DNA from: Chitinophagales bacterium
GTDB lineage: Bacteria; Bacteroidota; Bacteroidia; Chitinophagales; Saprospiraceae
Reading direction: 5' to 3'
DNA: 64,000 bases
Assembly (NCBI GenBank): GCA_013299105.1
Contig: JAAFJY010000016.1
Span: 62,001-126,000, forward strand
Positions 24,704 through 34,353 of this stretch are shown here, in pieces. Each line of letters begins with the position of its first letter. The stretch's first letter is position 1. A model generated the notes under the pieces. That model did no database searches, had not been told where the DNA came from, and saw only the letters and a program-made list of their open reading frames with translations. Position numbers and translations under genes: made by a program.

Positions 24704-25501
24704 ATGAAAAAAATTTCTTTTACCCTGCTTTTGTCTATCTGCTTCTTGAGTTCAAATGCCCAAGATTTAGCCGTAAACCTTCGTTTGGACTTGGCTAAAA
24801 CCTTCCAAATTACCAAAAAACAAAGGCTGCGCATTACCCAAACTTTTCAGTTCAATCCAGAAGTCGAGAAACTGGATGAGCCCAATGACAATGACTTGTT
24901 TAATGAAATCGACTTGTTTCCCTTGCCCATCAGGGCCAATGCGGCCAGCAAACCCGTGACCAATAAACCACAAGAACCCGAAAACCCTTTCAATGAGATC
25001 AATGACGACCCGAAAGAAGTAAGCGTAGCCTGGCGAAGTTCTACGAACTTGGCTTATACCTATAATTTGTTCAAAACCGTTCGAATCGGGGCTGGCTATG
25101 GCTTATTGTTGGACAAGTCTCAATTGCGTCATTTGTTCAGTTCAGACATCACTTACACTCCTGACATTGACATCAAAAAAGTAAAATTTCCCCAGCGCAT
25201 TGCGTTTCAACTCGCTACCCGAGAAAATGATGGTGAAATCGAGTGGCAACACGACTTATCAGCACGCAGCGGATTTGAATGGAAATTCAAAAACAAGCAT
25301 ACCTTTTATAGCCAAGGCAGCGTCAACGGTGCCATTGATGATGGAGAATGGGATTGGGATCGCTTGAGACTGGAAGCAGGTCTGAAATATGAATTTTCCA
25401 AGAAACACGCCTTTGAATTCAGCTACCGCTACCAGCAAATGCTCGATAAAAAGCGCCGGACCTCAAATGGTATCGGATTTCGCTACACGGTGAATTTGTG
25501 A
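24704..25501 (+). CDS. Outer-membrane beta-barrel protein, DUF2490-like
   Basis: 265 aa from ATG 24704 (MKKISFTLLLSICFLSSNAQ), a signal peptide. Alternating strands run through VSVAWRSSTNLAYTYNLFKT, VRIGAGYGLLLDKSQ, WQHDLSARSGFEWKF and HAFEFSYRYQQMLDKKRR to the C-terminal FRYTVNL, as in DUF2490 barrels. A proline/acidic linker (NKPQEPENPFNEINDDPKEV) sits near residue 90. The role is unknown. Position and a shared upstream motif link it to the divergent protease/T9SS locus. Confidence 0.72.
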   Translation: MKKISFTLLLSICFLSSNAQDLAVNLRLDLAKTFQITKKQRLRITQTFQFNPEVEKLDEPNDNDLFNEIDLFPLPIRANAASKPVTNKPQEPENPFNEINDDPKEVSVAWRSSTNLAYTYNLFKTVRIGAGYGLLLDKSQLRHLFSSDITYTPDIDIKKVKFPQRIAFQLATRENDGEIEWQHDLSARSGFEWKFKNKHTFYSQGSVNGAIDDGEWDWDRLRLEAGLKYEFSKKHAFEFSYRYQQMLDKKRRTSNGIGFRYTVNL

Positions 25502-25503
25502 GC

Positions 25504-25539
25504 AATATGGCCTGAGCCGCACACGGTTCAGGCCATATT
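25504..25539. terminator. Terminator between convergent barrel and GH28 genes
   Basis: AATATGGCCTGA and TCAGGCCATATT form a perfect 12-base-pair stem with a 12-base loop. Short T/A tracts follow on each side. Confidence 0.7.
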
Positions 25540-25543
25540 TCCC

Positions 25544-26821
25544 TCATTTCTTCACCTTTTTCACATCTATCATTTGAAAGGCGGGCCGTTGGTTTTTAGC
25601 ACCTTCCACTTTAACCTGGTCTAAATTCAGTCCAGTATGGTGGGCAAAAGTGAACCAGGCATCCACTTTCGAGTAATCTCTCATATCGGGATAATAGCCC
25701 AGGGTCTTGTTGCCACGAGGTTTGCGGGCCAAGCGTAAACTGGAGACAGGTGGCGTCTCGGTAGCATAAAATGTGACGTTGCGCAGGGTCAAATCTTCAA
25801 TTTTAGCACCAGGTTGCCCCGCTAACAGGCAGTTACCTCTGGAAATGAGTTGTAGGTTGCTGAAAATCAAATGGCGGATCGAGCCCAATCGGTCATCTGC
25901 CCGGCGTTTGTCAATGTCCACAAAAATTGGATACTCCGTAAATTGCCGCGAGCTCGTTTCAATGGTCATGTTGTTGAACTGGCAATATTCATAAATACCT
26001 CCGTCCATCTGAAACAGGGCGATGCCGTAGCGACTATTGCGAATTACATTGTCAGAAAAAATGCAATGCCGAGTGCCCACATCGCCGCCCGTACCAAATT
26101 TGATGGCCGTATCGTCGGACATCAGGATATTGTTGGTGACCAAGATGTTTTCAACCCAATGTTGATGTGATTTCAAGCAGATGGCATCATCCCCGGTCTG
26201 GATGTAGCAGTTTTGAATGCTGACGTTGCGGGTATCGGCAATGTCAATGCCATCTGTATTGGGGCTCAAAACGGTGTTGACAATCCGCAGTCCATCAATT
26301 ACCGCTCCATCACAATGCTCCAACACCAGGACATGCGCAGGCGAATTGAGCAGTTGGACCCCTTTGAATTGTAGGTTTTGGCAGTGTTCAAATACGATCC
26401 AGGGCTCTGGGCGATCCAAGGGAAGATAGAACTGGTCCCAAAATGCACTGCCATTGCCATCGATCACGCCTGAACCCAAAAAACCAGCATTGCTGAGGTA
26501 TTCTGCAAAAATCAATTGTGGGTGCTTTTTGTCATAGTCTTGCATTTTGGGACTGCCCTTGAGGGTTGCTCCGGCCTCAAGGAAGAGAAAGACATGTTCT
26601 TTTAAAAACAGGGTTCCACTCAAAAAAACACCTCCGGCAGGAATCAACACCTGCCCTCCTCCCCGCCGATGACAAGTATCGATCGCCGCCTGAATGGCCG
26701 CAGAATTGAGGGTTTTGCCATCGTTTTTAGCCCCGAATTGGCGGATATCCAATGGCTGTGCTGAAACCTTTAGCGAAAAGAGACTTGCTATCAAGAGCAC
26801 AGAAATCCAAAATGCTTTCAT
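25544..26821 (-). CDS. Secreted GH28-family polygalacturonase-like enzyme
   Basis: 425 aa from ATG 26821 (MKAFWISVLLIASLFSLKVSAQ), a signal peptide. Right-handed beta-helix with LDIRQFGAKNDGKTLNSAAIQ, the GH28 motif SPNTDGIDI and TGDDAICLKS, carrying the three catalytic Asp. The third and fourth canonical motifs (GHG and RIK) are not seen; the equivalent region reads IKFGTGGDVGTRH and RNSRYGIAL, as in divergent Bacteroidota members that may act on rhamnogalacturonan or other uronic-acid chains. It ends 22 bases after GH2 on the same strand, so the two form an operon. Confidence 0.83.
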   Translation of the reverse strand: MKAFWISVLLIASLFSLKVSAQPLDIRQFGAKNDGKTLNSAAIQAAIDTCHRRGGGQVLIPAGGVFLSGTLFLKEHVFLFLEAGATLKGSPKMQDYDKKHPQLIFAEYLSNAGFLGSGVIDGNGSAFWDQFYLPLDRPEPWIVFEHCQNLQFKGVQLLNSPAHVLVLEHCDGAVIDGLRIVNTVLSPNTDGIDIADTRNVSIQNCYIQTGDDAICLKSHQHWVENILVTNNILMSDDTAIKFGTGGDVGTRHCIFSDNVIRNSRYGIALFQMDGGIYEYCQFNNMTIETSSRQFTEYPIFVDIDKRRADDRLGSIRHLIFSNLQLISRGNCLLAGQPGAKIEDLTLRNVTFYATETPPVSSLRLARKPRGNKTLGYYPDMRDYSKVDAWFTFAHHTGLNLDQVKVEGAKNQRPAFQMIDVKKVKK

Positions 26822-26843
26822 GAAGTTCAAAATCGAGTGTTGA

Positions 26844-29501
26844 CTAATAACCGTCTTCTGAGCCTTTTCCAGGGCGGTAGCCCTTGTTGGCTGCTCCGTG
26901 ATGATAGCGAATTTCCATTTCCCATTTCACCGTTTCACCCTGTTGATGACCTACGGCTTTGAGTTGGTTGGGGCCAAGTTCGTAACGGACTTTCCAGACG
27001 TAACCTTCTTTTTTGCTGTGCACACCTTGCGAAACCCCATTCAAGAACAGTTCGACTTTTTCACAATTGCTGAATACTTCCAAATCCTGTTCGCTATTGG
27101 GGGCCCCATAACGGTGAATCAGGGTATGCTCCCAAATGTACACCATTGGTTCCTTGCTCCACTCGCTTTGGTAGTAGTAAAAAATACCTTTAGGTCGGCG
27201 GTCATAGGTAGCCATCCCTTTTTTGTTGAGGTGGGCTGCATTACCAATTTTTGCCCAGGATGCAAAGTCGAACATGTTCCAAATCGTGCCGCCCATCAAA
27301 AAAGGGTGTTTTTTGATCACCTCCCAATAGTGGCGATGGAAAGCCAGCTGGTAAGTTAGGCTGTGGTCAAATTTTACGGGTTTATCAACGTGGTAGCCAT
27401 ACTTGGCCTCGGCCCCATATTCACTGATCAGGAGTTTCCAGTTGGGGTGTTTTTCGTGTTCTTCGACCATTACTTTTTCCAGTTCTTCGTAGCTTTCAGC
27501 GCCATACCAACCATAATAGCGGTTGCGACCCTGGATGTCGGTGTAGTCAAAAATTCGATTGTCCACCAAGTCATTTTGCGCCTGAACCTTGGGGCGATAT
27601 GGGTCCAACTGCTTGGCTTTGGCGGCAACTGCCTGGGTGCATTTCAAAGCGTATTCACTGTCTTCTGGGGTAAAAAAAGCGCGGTAATACTCATTGCCCA
27701 CGCCCCACATCAAGATCGAGGGGTGGTTGAAATCCCTGAGAATCATCCGTTCCATCATGTCCACCGCATTGGCGATGAATTTATCACGGCCTACAGTATT
27801 GACCACCGGAATTTCTGACCAAAGCATCAGCCCCAAGCTGTCGCACAGGTGCATTACATAAGGGTGGTGCGGGTAGTGGGAAAGCCGTACAAAATTGGCT
27901 CCCATTTTTTTGACCATGATAAAATCGTTGCGCTTGTCGGCCAAAGACATGGCCCAGCCCTTGCCTATAATGTCTTGATGGATGTTCACCCCTTTGAGTT
28001 TCGTGGCCTGGTCATTGATGAAAAAGCCTTTATCGGCATGAAATTCGAGCTTGCGGAATCCAAAATTTTCGAAAGTTTGATCTACACAAGTTTTTCCATC
28101 TATAGTATAAAGACTGTTGAAAACCTGGTACAAATGCGGATAATCCGGCGACCAGAGCAGGGGCTCTTTGATCAATCCGCTGTCCACCACTTCCAAAGTA
28201 CCGTCCGCAGATACGGTCACTTGCCGCACGTATGAGGCAATGATTTCTTTGTATGGATTGACCACATTGCTCACCAATTGCAGGGTTTGAGCGGTTTTGG
28301 CCTTGCTCCGCAAAGTAGTTTTGATTAAATATTTGCCTTCATCTTGGGTCACGCTGGGCGTTGCGACCAAACTTCTCTTGACAAATACCGGATTCAAAGC
28401 GATCAATTGTACCTCCCGGTAAATTCCCCCTTGAAAATTGTAATCGGCAGTGTGGGGAGGGGTGTCATAATTGAAAGTATTGTCTACTTTGACGATCAAT
28501 TCATTTTCAGCGTCAAATTTGACCAAAGGGGTAATGTCATGGTGAAAATCGAGGTACCCATTGCTGTTTTTACCCAAATACTTGCCATTGAACCACACTT
28601 CCGTCACCTGGTTGGCTCCAAGAAAGTTCACTTTTAGGTAACGGCCCCTAAAACTGCTAGGGATCCGCCATTTTTTCTGGTACCAACCCACACCCCGGTG
28701 AAACATTTCCATTACATTGATGCTGTCTTTGATGGCGCGCTGGTCGAACATGTCGCGACTGTTCCAGGTATGCGGCAGGTAAACTTTTTCGGCTTGGGTT
28801 GAAGTAAAAGGTGCCTTGTTGAGCAAAGGAAAGTCTTTTACCGCTTTGACCTGTGGTGTTTCGAGCACAAAGCGCCAATCCTGGCAAATATCCATCACTT
28901 CTCTTTGCGATTTTTCTGGAAACCAAATGATGTTGCTGTACTCCTCCGGGGGTACCACTACATGGATAAACTTGGCTTCATTCGCTTCAAAATCGTAGCT
29001 CAAAGTACGATTGATGCCGATGGTATTTTTAAAAAACTGGAGTTGCACTTTTTGCTTGATTGGAGACCAAACAAAAATAAAAAGCTCGTTTTCGACTACT
29101 TCTTTGCGCTGCATGGCGATGTGATAGGCATTTGAAGCGATCTTCGAAGTTACGTCTTCATCAAAATTTCGCTTGCGGCCTCCGGTTTTTGCATTTTTAT
29201 GCGTGGTGGCGATCCAACTGTCGTAATAAAAGATATTCAATGGCTTGCCCTGGAAATCGACATTGAAAGCAGCGATCCATTTCCAATCTGCTTGTAATTG
29301 TGGTGAAAACTCAAAGGTATTGCCCACTTGTTTCAGTCCAATGATGGGACTTTCCCAGGCTGATTCTCCAGATAAATCTTGGTTAATTTTTACCGATGGC
29401 GTCAACAACAAAGGTTTTGCCCCTTGTAAACCTCCTAGTTGCGGGTTTTGAGTAAAACTTAAAAATGGCAACAACAAAAAGAAGAACGCAATGCGAATCA
29501 T
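26844..29501 (-). CDS. Secreted GH2-family glycoside hydrolase (beta-galactosidase/glucuronidase type)
   Basis: 885 aa from ATG 29501 (MIRIAFFFLLLPFLSFTQ), a signal peptide. A GH2 sugar-binding domain (WFNGKYLGKNSNGYLDFHHD), an Ig-like domain and a TIM barrel follow. NHPSILMWGVGNEYYRA gives the acid/base Glu604 and LLISEYGAEAKYG the nucleophile Glu694. FVRLSHYPHHPYVMHLCDSLG is the typical GH2 block. C-terminal strands (LEVFSNCEKVELFLNGVSQG) match the DUF4982-like tail. It would release a terminal beta-linked sugar or uronic acid from a polymer. It is paired with GH28, pointing to pectin-like substrates. Confidence 0.88.
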   Translation of the reverse strand: MIRIAFFFLLLPFLSFTQNPQLGGLQGAKPLLLTPSVKINQDLSGESAWESPIIGLKQVGNTFEFSPQLQADWKWIAAFNVDFQGKPLNIFYYDSWIATTHKNAKTGGRKRNFDEDVTSKIASNAYHIAMQRKEVVENELFIFVWSPIKQKVQLQFFKNTIGINRTLSYDFEANEAKFIHVVVPPEEYSNIIWFPEKSQREVMDICQDWRFVLETPQVKAVKDFPLLNKAPFTSTQAEKVYLPHTWNSRDMFDQRAIKDSINVMEMFHRGVGWYQKKWRIPSSFRGRYLKVNFLGANQVTEVWFNGKYLGKNSNGYLDFHHDITPLVKFDAENELIVKVDNTFNYDTPPHTADYNFQGGIYREVQLIALNPVFVKRSLVATPSVTQDEGKYLIKTTLRSKAKTAQTLQLVSNVVNPYKEIIASYVRQVTVSADGTLEVVDSGLIKEPLLWSPDYPHLYQVFNSLYTIDGKTCVDQTFENFGFRKLEFHADKGFFINDQATKLKGVNIHQDIIGKGWAMSLADKRNDFIMVKKMGANFVRLSHYPHHPYVMHLCDSLGLMLWSEIPVVNTVGRDKFIANAVDMMERMILRDFNHPSILMWGVGNEYYRAFFTPEDSEYALKCTQAVAAKAKQLDPYRPKVQAQNDLVDNRIFDYTDIQGRNRYYGWYGAESYEELEKVMVEEHEKHPNWKLLISEYGAEAKYGYHVDKPVKFDHSLTYQLAFHRHYWEVIKKHPFLMGGTIWNMFDFASWAKIGNAAHLNKKGMATYDRRPKGIFYYYQSEWSKEPMVYIWEHTLIHRYGAPNSEQDLEVFSNCEKVELFLNGVSQGVHSKKEGYVWKVRYELGPNQLKAVGHQQGETVKWEMEIRYHHGAANKGYRPGKGSEDGY

Positions 29502-29640
29502 GGCGATTTTTTGAGAGATAGACGTCACAAGACGAGTCCAACATGTACTGGGCTTAATACCATCATTCTCAACTTTTCCCAAAAAACAGTATTTAGCCAA
29601 AGCGCAAACGTGAAAATGTCAAAAAATAGCAAAACCATAG

Positions 29641-29667
29641 GGTAACAATCAAAAAGTTGCGCAATCA
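29641..29667 (+). promoter_or_regulatory. GGTAACA-N13-GCAATCA motif before the TonB receptor gene
   Basis: GGTAACA (29641-29647), 13 bases, then GCAATCA (29661-29667), 69 bases before the receptor ATG. The segment also contains TTGCGCAATC, half of the LacI-like operator found at 35717 and 35836. Confidence 0.5.
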
Positions 29668-29736
29668 CTCAGGGTAGTTGCCTCGAACAGGCGTCCCCAA
29701 AGCAAATTTCTTAGCAAAAAACGGCACTTCACCCAT

Positions 29737-32691
29737 ATGAAATTTCAAGTCCTTACTACATTTTTCGGTTTTTATCTGCTGTTGTTGAGCACTGGTTTGT
29801 TCGCAAAAGGTTCATTATACGGCACTGTCAAAGACCAATCGACCAAGGAAGGACTTGGGTTCGCCTCGGTGGGTATTCCTCAATTGAATATTGGAGCTAC
29901 AACTGAACTTGACGGTGCTTATCGTTTGGACAATATCCCTGATGGTAAACATGTGGTAGTGGTGCGTTACCTTGGCTATGTAGAGCAACGTTTCGACATT
30001 GAGATTAAAAATGGCCAAAGCCTGGAATTGAATGTAAATCTCCAACCCGAAGGCGTTTCGCTGGAGACAGTGCAAGTCACTGCTCAAGCAGTAGGACAAA
30101 GTGCAGCCATCAATCAACAAATCAATTCCAATACCATTGTCAATGTCATCTCCAAGGAAAAACTCCAGGAATTGCCCGACCAAAACGCCGCAGAAGCCGT
30201 TGGTCGTTTGCCAGGGGTGGCCATTCAACGGGACGGTGGTGAGGGACAAAAAGTAGTGGTGCGGGGTTTGTCACCTCGTTTCAATTCGGTCACAGTCAAT
30301 GGTGAGCGCATTCCATCAACGGATGGCGAAGACCGCTCCGTGGACCTCAGCATGATTTCGCCCGATATGTTGGCAGGAGTGGAACTCTACAAAGCCCTAA
30401 CCCCCGACATGGATGCCGATGCCATTGGTGGAACCGTAAATTTTGCCATCAAGAAAGCACCAGACAATTGGAAAGGTGATGTGCGCTACCAATATGGTTA
30501 CAACAGCCAACAAGAACGATTTGGCCCTTGGCGCACCAGCTTTAGCCTTGGCAACCGTTTTGGCAAAGAAAATAAACTGGGTGTACTGGCCACAGGTAAT
30601 TTTCAGCGAGCTGATCGCAGTTCAGATTTTCTGGAGGCGGAGTACCAGTTTGGCGGAATCAACACCCAAAATCAATTTGTAACCGAATTGGTGGACCTCA
30701 ACCTCGGCGATCGCCTGGAAATCCGAGACCGTTATGGTGCCAGCATGACATTGGATTATCAAATGAAGAATGGTGCCATTTTGGGCAGTGGCATGTGGGG
30801 GCGCACCGAGCGAGATGAATTACGCTGGCGGCGCAGGTATCGCCCTGGAAATGCTTATCAAGAATACGATGTACGCGAACGCGAAACTAACATGAACCTC
30901 TGGTCCAGTTCCTTGTCAGGTGAGCATCGTTTTGGCCAATGGGAATTGAAATGGCGGGGGTCTTATTCGATCACTGGTCAAGAAACGCCCTTTTCGCTGG
31001 CCATGCGTTTTCGTGAAACTGGAGCACTGAACGCCACCGCTGATCTCAAAAGCGGCCCCGAAATCATTCCCCAAGGTTTCAAAAACGACTTGATCCAGAC
31101 CTTTTTACACGATACCAATTACGACCTCAACTCCACTACCGATGACAATACCACGGGACAAGTCGATTTGAAATACAATTTCACTGGAACCGATAAACTC
31201 AAAGGGTATTTGAAATTCGGCGGTAAAATCCGCGACCAATCCCGCGAGCGCGATAATACCCAATATCTGCTGCGTCCCTACTTGCAAAACGAAAACGTAG
31301 CCCGTAGCAACCGCCGTTTGTTCCTCAACGATGGCAATGCCAACAATCCTCGGATCTACATGGCCAATTTTCTTGGCGATTACCTACCTGAAGGTTTCTT
31401 GAACAACAGCCCATTTTACAATGTTGGGCCAGGTACTGCCAGCCAAAGAACGCGTGAAGGCTTTTCTCTTGAAAACCTAGACCTCAATGCTTACAATACA
31501 TTGATGGGAACCAATCTCCGTACTGGAGATTCGATCAAGTACAGTGGTTTGCCGGACGTTGAAAAAATGAAAAAATTTTACCAGCAATTCCAGGATCAAT
31601 ACATCCTCAATCGCCTGGTTGACCTGGAGGATTATACCGCCAATGAACGCATCTATGCCTCTTATGTCATGAGTGAGGTGAATCTGGGCAAAAAACTGAT
31701 GCTGATTGGTGGGATTCGTTACGAAAACACCCGCCAAAACTACCGCAGCGTAAGTGGCACCCCCAATGAAGATGGCACCGGGATTTTGAACCAAATCGAC
31801 TCGGTTGGAGCCCAAGGTTACGTCGAGTGGTTGCCAATGGCGCACCTGCGCTACAAGGTCAACGATTGGTTCGACATTCGGATGGCCGCTACCAAAACCC
31901 TTTCTCGCCCCAATTATTTTAATCTGGTACCTTGGGAACGCATCAACCAAAACGACTTTGCCATCGACCGGGGAAAGCCCGACCTCAAACACACCACCAA
32001 CTGGAACTACGACCTTTTCATGTCGTTTTACAACCAGTATGGCCTGTTTACCATCGGTGGTTTTTACAAGCGTTTTCAAAATGTGGACTACATCCGCAAC
32101 AGCCGCATTTTACAGGGTCAGTTCAACGGGTATGAGCTTACAGAACCTGCTAATGCCCCCGGAGTATCCAATGTGATCGGAGTGGAAGTTGATTTACAGG
32201 CCAATTTCCGCAAGCTAGGTGGCTTTTGGAAAGGTATTCTGTTGGGGGCCAATTTTACCATCGTGCGCTCTGAAACTTTCTACCCATTTTTTGATGTCAT
32301 CAACACTTTTGATGCTACGCGCCCACCCTTCTTTTTTACAGAAGTGATCGATACGGTGCGTTTGGGTCGCGTGCCAGGCCAAGCCAATTTCATCGCCAAT
32401 TTCCAGATCGGCTATGAAAAAGGTGGGTTTTCGGGTCGGGTTTCGGCCATTTACCAGGGCAATAGCCTCGCCTTTGTGGGCCAACGTGGCGAACTGGATG
32501 GTTTCACTGATCAATCTATCCGCTGGGACTTGGCCGTCAGCCAGCGCCTGAACAAACACTGGGGCTTGTTTTTCAACCTCAACAACTTTTCCAATCAACC
32601 TGAACGCGCATTCGTTGGGCGAACAACTTTCCTGAGTGAAGAGGAATTCTTTGGCTTCACGGGAGATATGGGCATCAGGTACAAGTTTTAG
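29737..32691 (+). CDS. TonB-dependent outer-membrane receptor
   Basis: 984 aa. A signal peptide (residues 1-23) is followed by a carboxypeptidase-regulatory-like domain (about 26-105, GSLYGTVKDQSTKEGLGFAS). The plug domain (about 125-245) has NAAEAVGRLPGVAIQRDGG and VVVRGLSPRFNSVTVNGERI, and a 22-strand-type barrel ends in MGIRYKF with the usual terminal Phe. It imports a large substrate across the outer membrane with TonB energy. The plug signature (PDMDADAIGGTVNFAIK) is that of the carbohydrate-type receptors of the TIGR01782 group. No SusD partner follows; instead a T9SS-sorted beta-helix protein lies 24 bases downstream. Confidence 0.92.
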   Translation: MKFQVLTTFFGFYLLLLSTGLFAKGSLYGTVKDQSTKEGLGFASVGIPQLNIGATTELDGAYRLDNIPDGKHVVVVRYLGYVEQRFDIEIKNGQSLELNVNLQPEGVSLETVQVTAQAVGQSAAINQQINSNTIVNVISKEKLQELPDQNAAEAVGRLPGVAIQRDGGEGQKVVVRGLSPRFNSVTVNGERIPSTDGEDRSVDLSMISPDMLAGVELYKALTPDMDADAIGGTVNFAIKKAPDNWKGDVRYQYGYNSQQERFGPWRTSFSLGNRFGKENKLGVLATGNFQRADRSSDFLEAEYQFGGINTQNQFVTELVDLNLGDRLEIRDRYGASMTLDYQMKNGAILGSGMWGRTERDELRWRRRYRPGNAYQEYDVRERETNMNLWSSSLSGEHRFGQWELKWRGSYSITGQETPFSLAMRFRETGALNATADLKSGPEIIPQGFKNDLIQTFLHDTNYDLNSTTDDNTTGQVDLKYNFTGTDKLKGYLKFGGKIRDQSRERDNTQYLLRPYLQNENVARSNRRLFLNDGNANNPRIYMANFLGDYLPEGFLNNSPFYNVGPGTASQRTREGFSLENLDLNAYNTLMGTNLRTGDSIKYSGLPDVEKMKKFYQQFQDQYILNRLVDLEDYTANERIYASYVMSEVNLGKKLMLIGGIRYENTRQNYRSVSGTPNEDGTGILNQIDSVGAQGYVEWLPMAHLRYKVNDWFDIRMAATKTLSRPNYFNLVPWERINQNDFAIDRGKPDLKHTTNWNYDLFMSFYNQYGLFTIGGFYKRFQNVDYIRNSRILQGQFNGYELTEPANAPGVSNVIGVEVDLQANFRKLGGFWKGILLGANFTIVRSETFYPFFDVINTFDATRPPFFFTEVIDTVRLGRVPGQANFIANFQIGYEKGGFSGRVSAIYQGNSLAFVGQRGELDGFTDQSIRWDLAVSQRLNKHWGLFFNLNNFSNQPERAFVGRTTFLSEEEFFGFTGDMGIRYKF

Positions 32692-32715
32692 ACATTCATT
32701 TTCCAACCCATCATA

Positions 32716-34236
32716 ATGGCTTTCACAATGAAACAATCAATACTCCTATTACTCGCTGTTCTTGTCAGCGCCCTTGGCTTACAAGCCCAACAAACCGTGA
32801 TCGTTGAACCGGGACCAGCCGGAACACTCAACCAAGCTTTGACCAATCCGGCCAACCAAGGCAAAATTTTTGTCCTTCGCCGGGGTATCCCTTACCTGCT
32901 TACCAGTGAAATAGACATTACCGGAGTTGAATTGCACATCCGCGCTGAAGCGGGACCAGGCCCACGCCCTTTGCTGGTGTTCAGCCCACCAGCTGGAGGG
33001 ACTACCCCCGACCAAGTGATTTCAGTTCGGGCCAATATGATCTTGGAAGGACTGCACCTGACCGCTGTAAACCTTTTGGGTTCACCTGCTGAACGCATCA
33101 TTCGTACTCGGGTGGACAATGTCCGCCTGCGGGTCATTGACTGCCTGATTGACGATGCCGGGCAAACTGCCATTCGTCTGGATGGTCGCAACAACAAGGT
33201 TTACATGAGCCGCAACGTGATTTCACGCATGGGGCGCCCTGCCAACCCCGACAATGGCCGGGTAGTGGATGACCGGGGGTTGCCCGTAGATACCCTGTGG
33301 ATGGAGAACAACTTAATTTACAACGTCACCAGCCGGGTAATTCGAGACGGTGGTGCTGCAATGAATTACGTTTATTTCAACAAAAATACCGTTGTCAATG
33401 TCGGGCAGCGAGGTTTTGAATGGGGCGAAGTAGGTGAGTTTGTTTTCACCAACAACTTGATCGTCAATGGTGCTTTCCTTGGTCGCCGCATTAGCATCAC
33501 CCCTCGCCTCAACGACACCGCCAGGGTGGTAGTAGCAGTAACCCCTGGCATGGGAGGCACCGACAAATGGGTCATCCGCAACAACAACTTTTTCCGTGAT
33601 TCAGCGACGGTGAAGGCAACTCCAGCCAAACAAGCTGACAACGACACCATCGTGCAAGTAAGTTTATTCACCAGTGCCGTTGCTGCTTTGATCCAATCCA
33701 AAGGCTGGACCAACAGCAACATCTCAGAGGTACTTAACTTCCGCAACCCAGTACCAACCCAATTAGATTTCATCACCAAACACCATGCGGGTACTGGCGC
33801 TACTGCCAGTGTATGGGACCATGCGGGACTGAGCCCCAATGTTCTTTATTCCGCCTTGGGTTCGATGAGCCCGCGTTTTTCGACCTATCACAATTATGAC
33901 TATGGCCGTACCTCACGTTCTTTCACCGCTGGCACGACCGGTCAGCCCTTGGGTGTGGATTTGGGCTTGGTTTCATCAGTGCCCGATTTGTTTTTGAAAG
34001 ATGGCATCCTCTTTTTCCCCAATCCAGTACGCAACCAACTGTTTGTTCAAAACCTCAAACAGGAGAAAATCATGGCCGTAAGGGTTTTCAACTTGCAAGG
34101 TCAATTGGTGGCCGATCAACGCTTGATTGGAGACAATGTTGTGTTTGAAACGGAAAAATGGAACAATGGGATGTACATCCTCAGCTTGGTGGATCGCAGC
34201 GGCAACATCAGCTCGCGCAAGTTCATCAAGCAGTAA
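32716..34236 (+). CDS. Secreted right-handed beta-helix protein with T9SS type A sorting domain
   Basis: 506 aa (ATG 32716; ATG 32728 is also possible). A signal peptide (SILLLLAVLVSALGLQAQ) is followed by a parallel beta-helix (about 40-330) with coils such as VISVRANMILEGLHLTAVNLLG, LRVIDCLIDDAGQTAIRLDG and YFNKNTVVNV. It resembles DUF4957/chondroitinase-B-like proteins of Bacteroidota. The last 75 residues form a T9SS sorting domain: FFPNPVRNQLFVQNL, MAVRVFNLQGQLV, WNNGMYILSLVD. It probably binds or cleaves an acidic polysaccharide at the cell surface and works with the receptor upstream. Catalytic residues cannot be assigned. Confidence 0.83.
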   Translation: MAFTMKQSILLLLAVLVSALGLQAQQTVIVEPGPAGTLNQALTNPANQGKIFVLRRGIPYLLTSEIDITGVELHIRAEAGPGPRPLLVFSPPAGGTTPDQVISVRANMILEGLHLTAVNLLGSPAERIIRTRVDNVRLRVIDCLIDDAGQTAIRLDGRNNKVYMSRNVISRMGRPANPDNGRVVDDRGLPVDTLWMENNLIYNVTSRVIRDGGAAMNYVYFNKNTVVNVGQRGFEWGEVGEFVFTNNLIVNGAFLGRRISITPRLNDTARVVVAVTPGMGGTDKWVIRNNNFFRDSATVKATPAKQADNDTIVQVSLFTSAVAALIQSKGWTNSNISEVLNFRNPVPTQLDFITKHHAGTGATASVWDHAGLSPNVLYSALGSMSPRFSTYHNYDYGRTSRSFTAGTTGQPLGVDLGLVSSVPDLFLKDGILFFPNPVRNQLFVQNLKQEKIMAVRVFNLQGQLVADQRLIGDNVVFETEKWNNGMYILSLVDRSGNISSRKFIKQ

Positions 34237-34303
34237 AGAAAACGTTGTGGGGGTCCAGACTCATTTTTGAGAGCCTACTACGATACCAATGAAATGACAC
34301 TTT

Positions 34304-34334
34304 GCCTGGCTTTCCATGAAAGTCAGGCTTTTTT
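34304..34334 (+). terminator. Rho-independent terminator after the receptor/beta-helix pair
   Basis: GCCTGGCTTT and AAAGTCAGGC pair (one G-T) around a 5-base loop, followed by six T. It separates the receptor operon from the enolase gene. Confidence 0.83.
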
Positions 34335-34353
34335 CATCATGAGCTGAGTAACC

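Noticed and set aside
8567-29737. Shared ACTTCACCCATATG words at about 8570-8583 and 29726-29739
   Set aside because: Only 14 identical bases, one in a 3' region and one overlapping a start codon; likely coincidence.
31477-32079. 200-codon minus-strand ORF inside the TonB receptor gene
   Set aside because: A shadow of a well-supported receptor gene; no features of its own.
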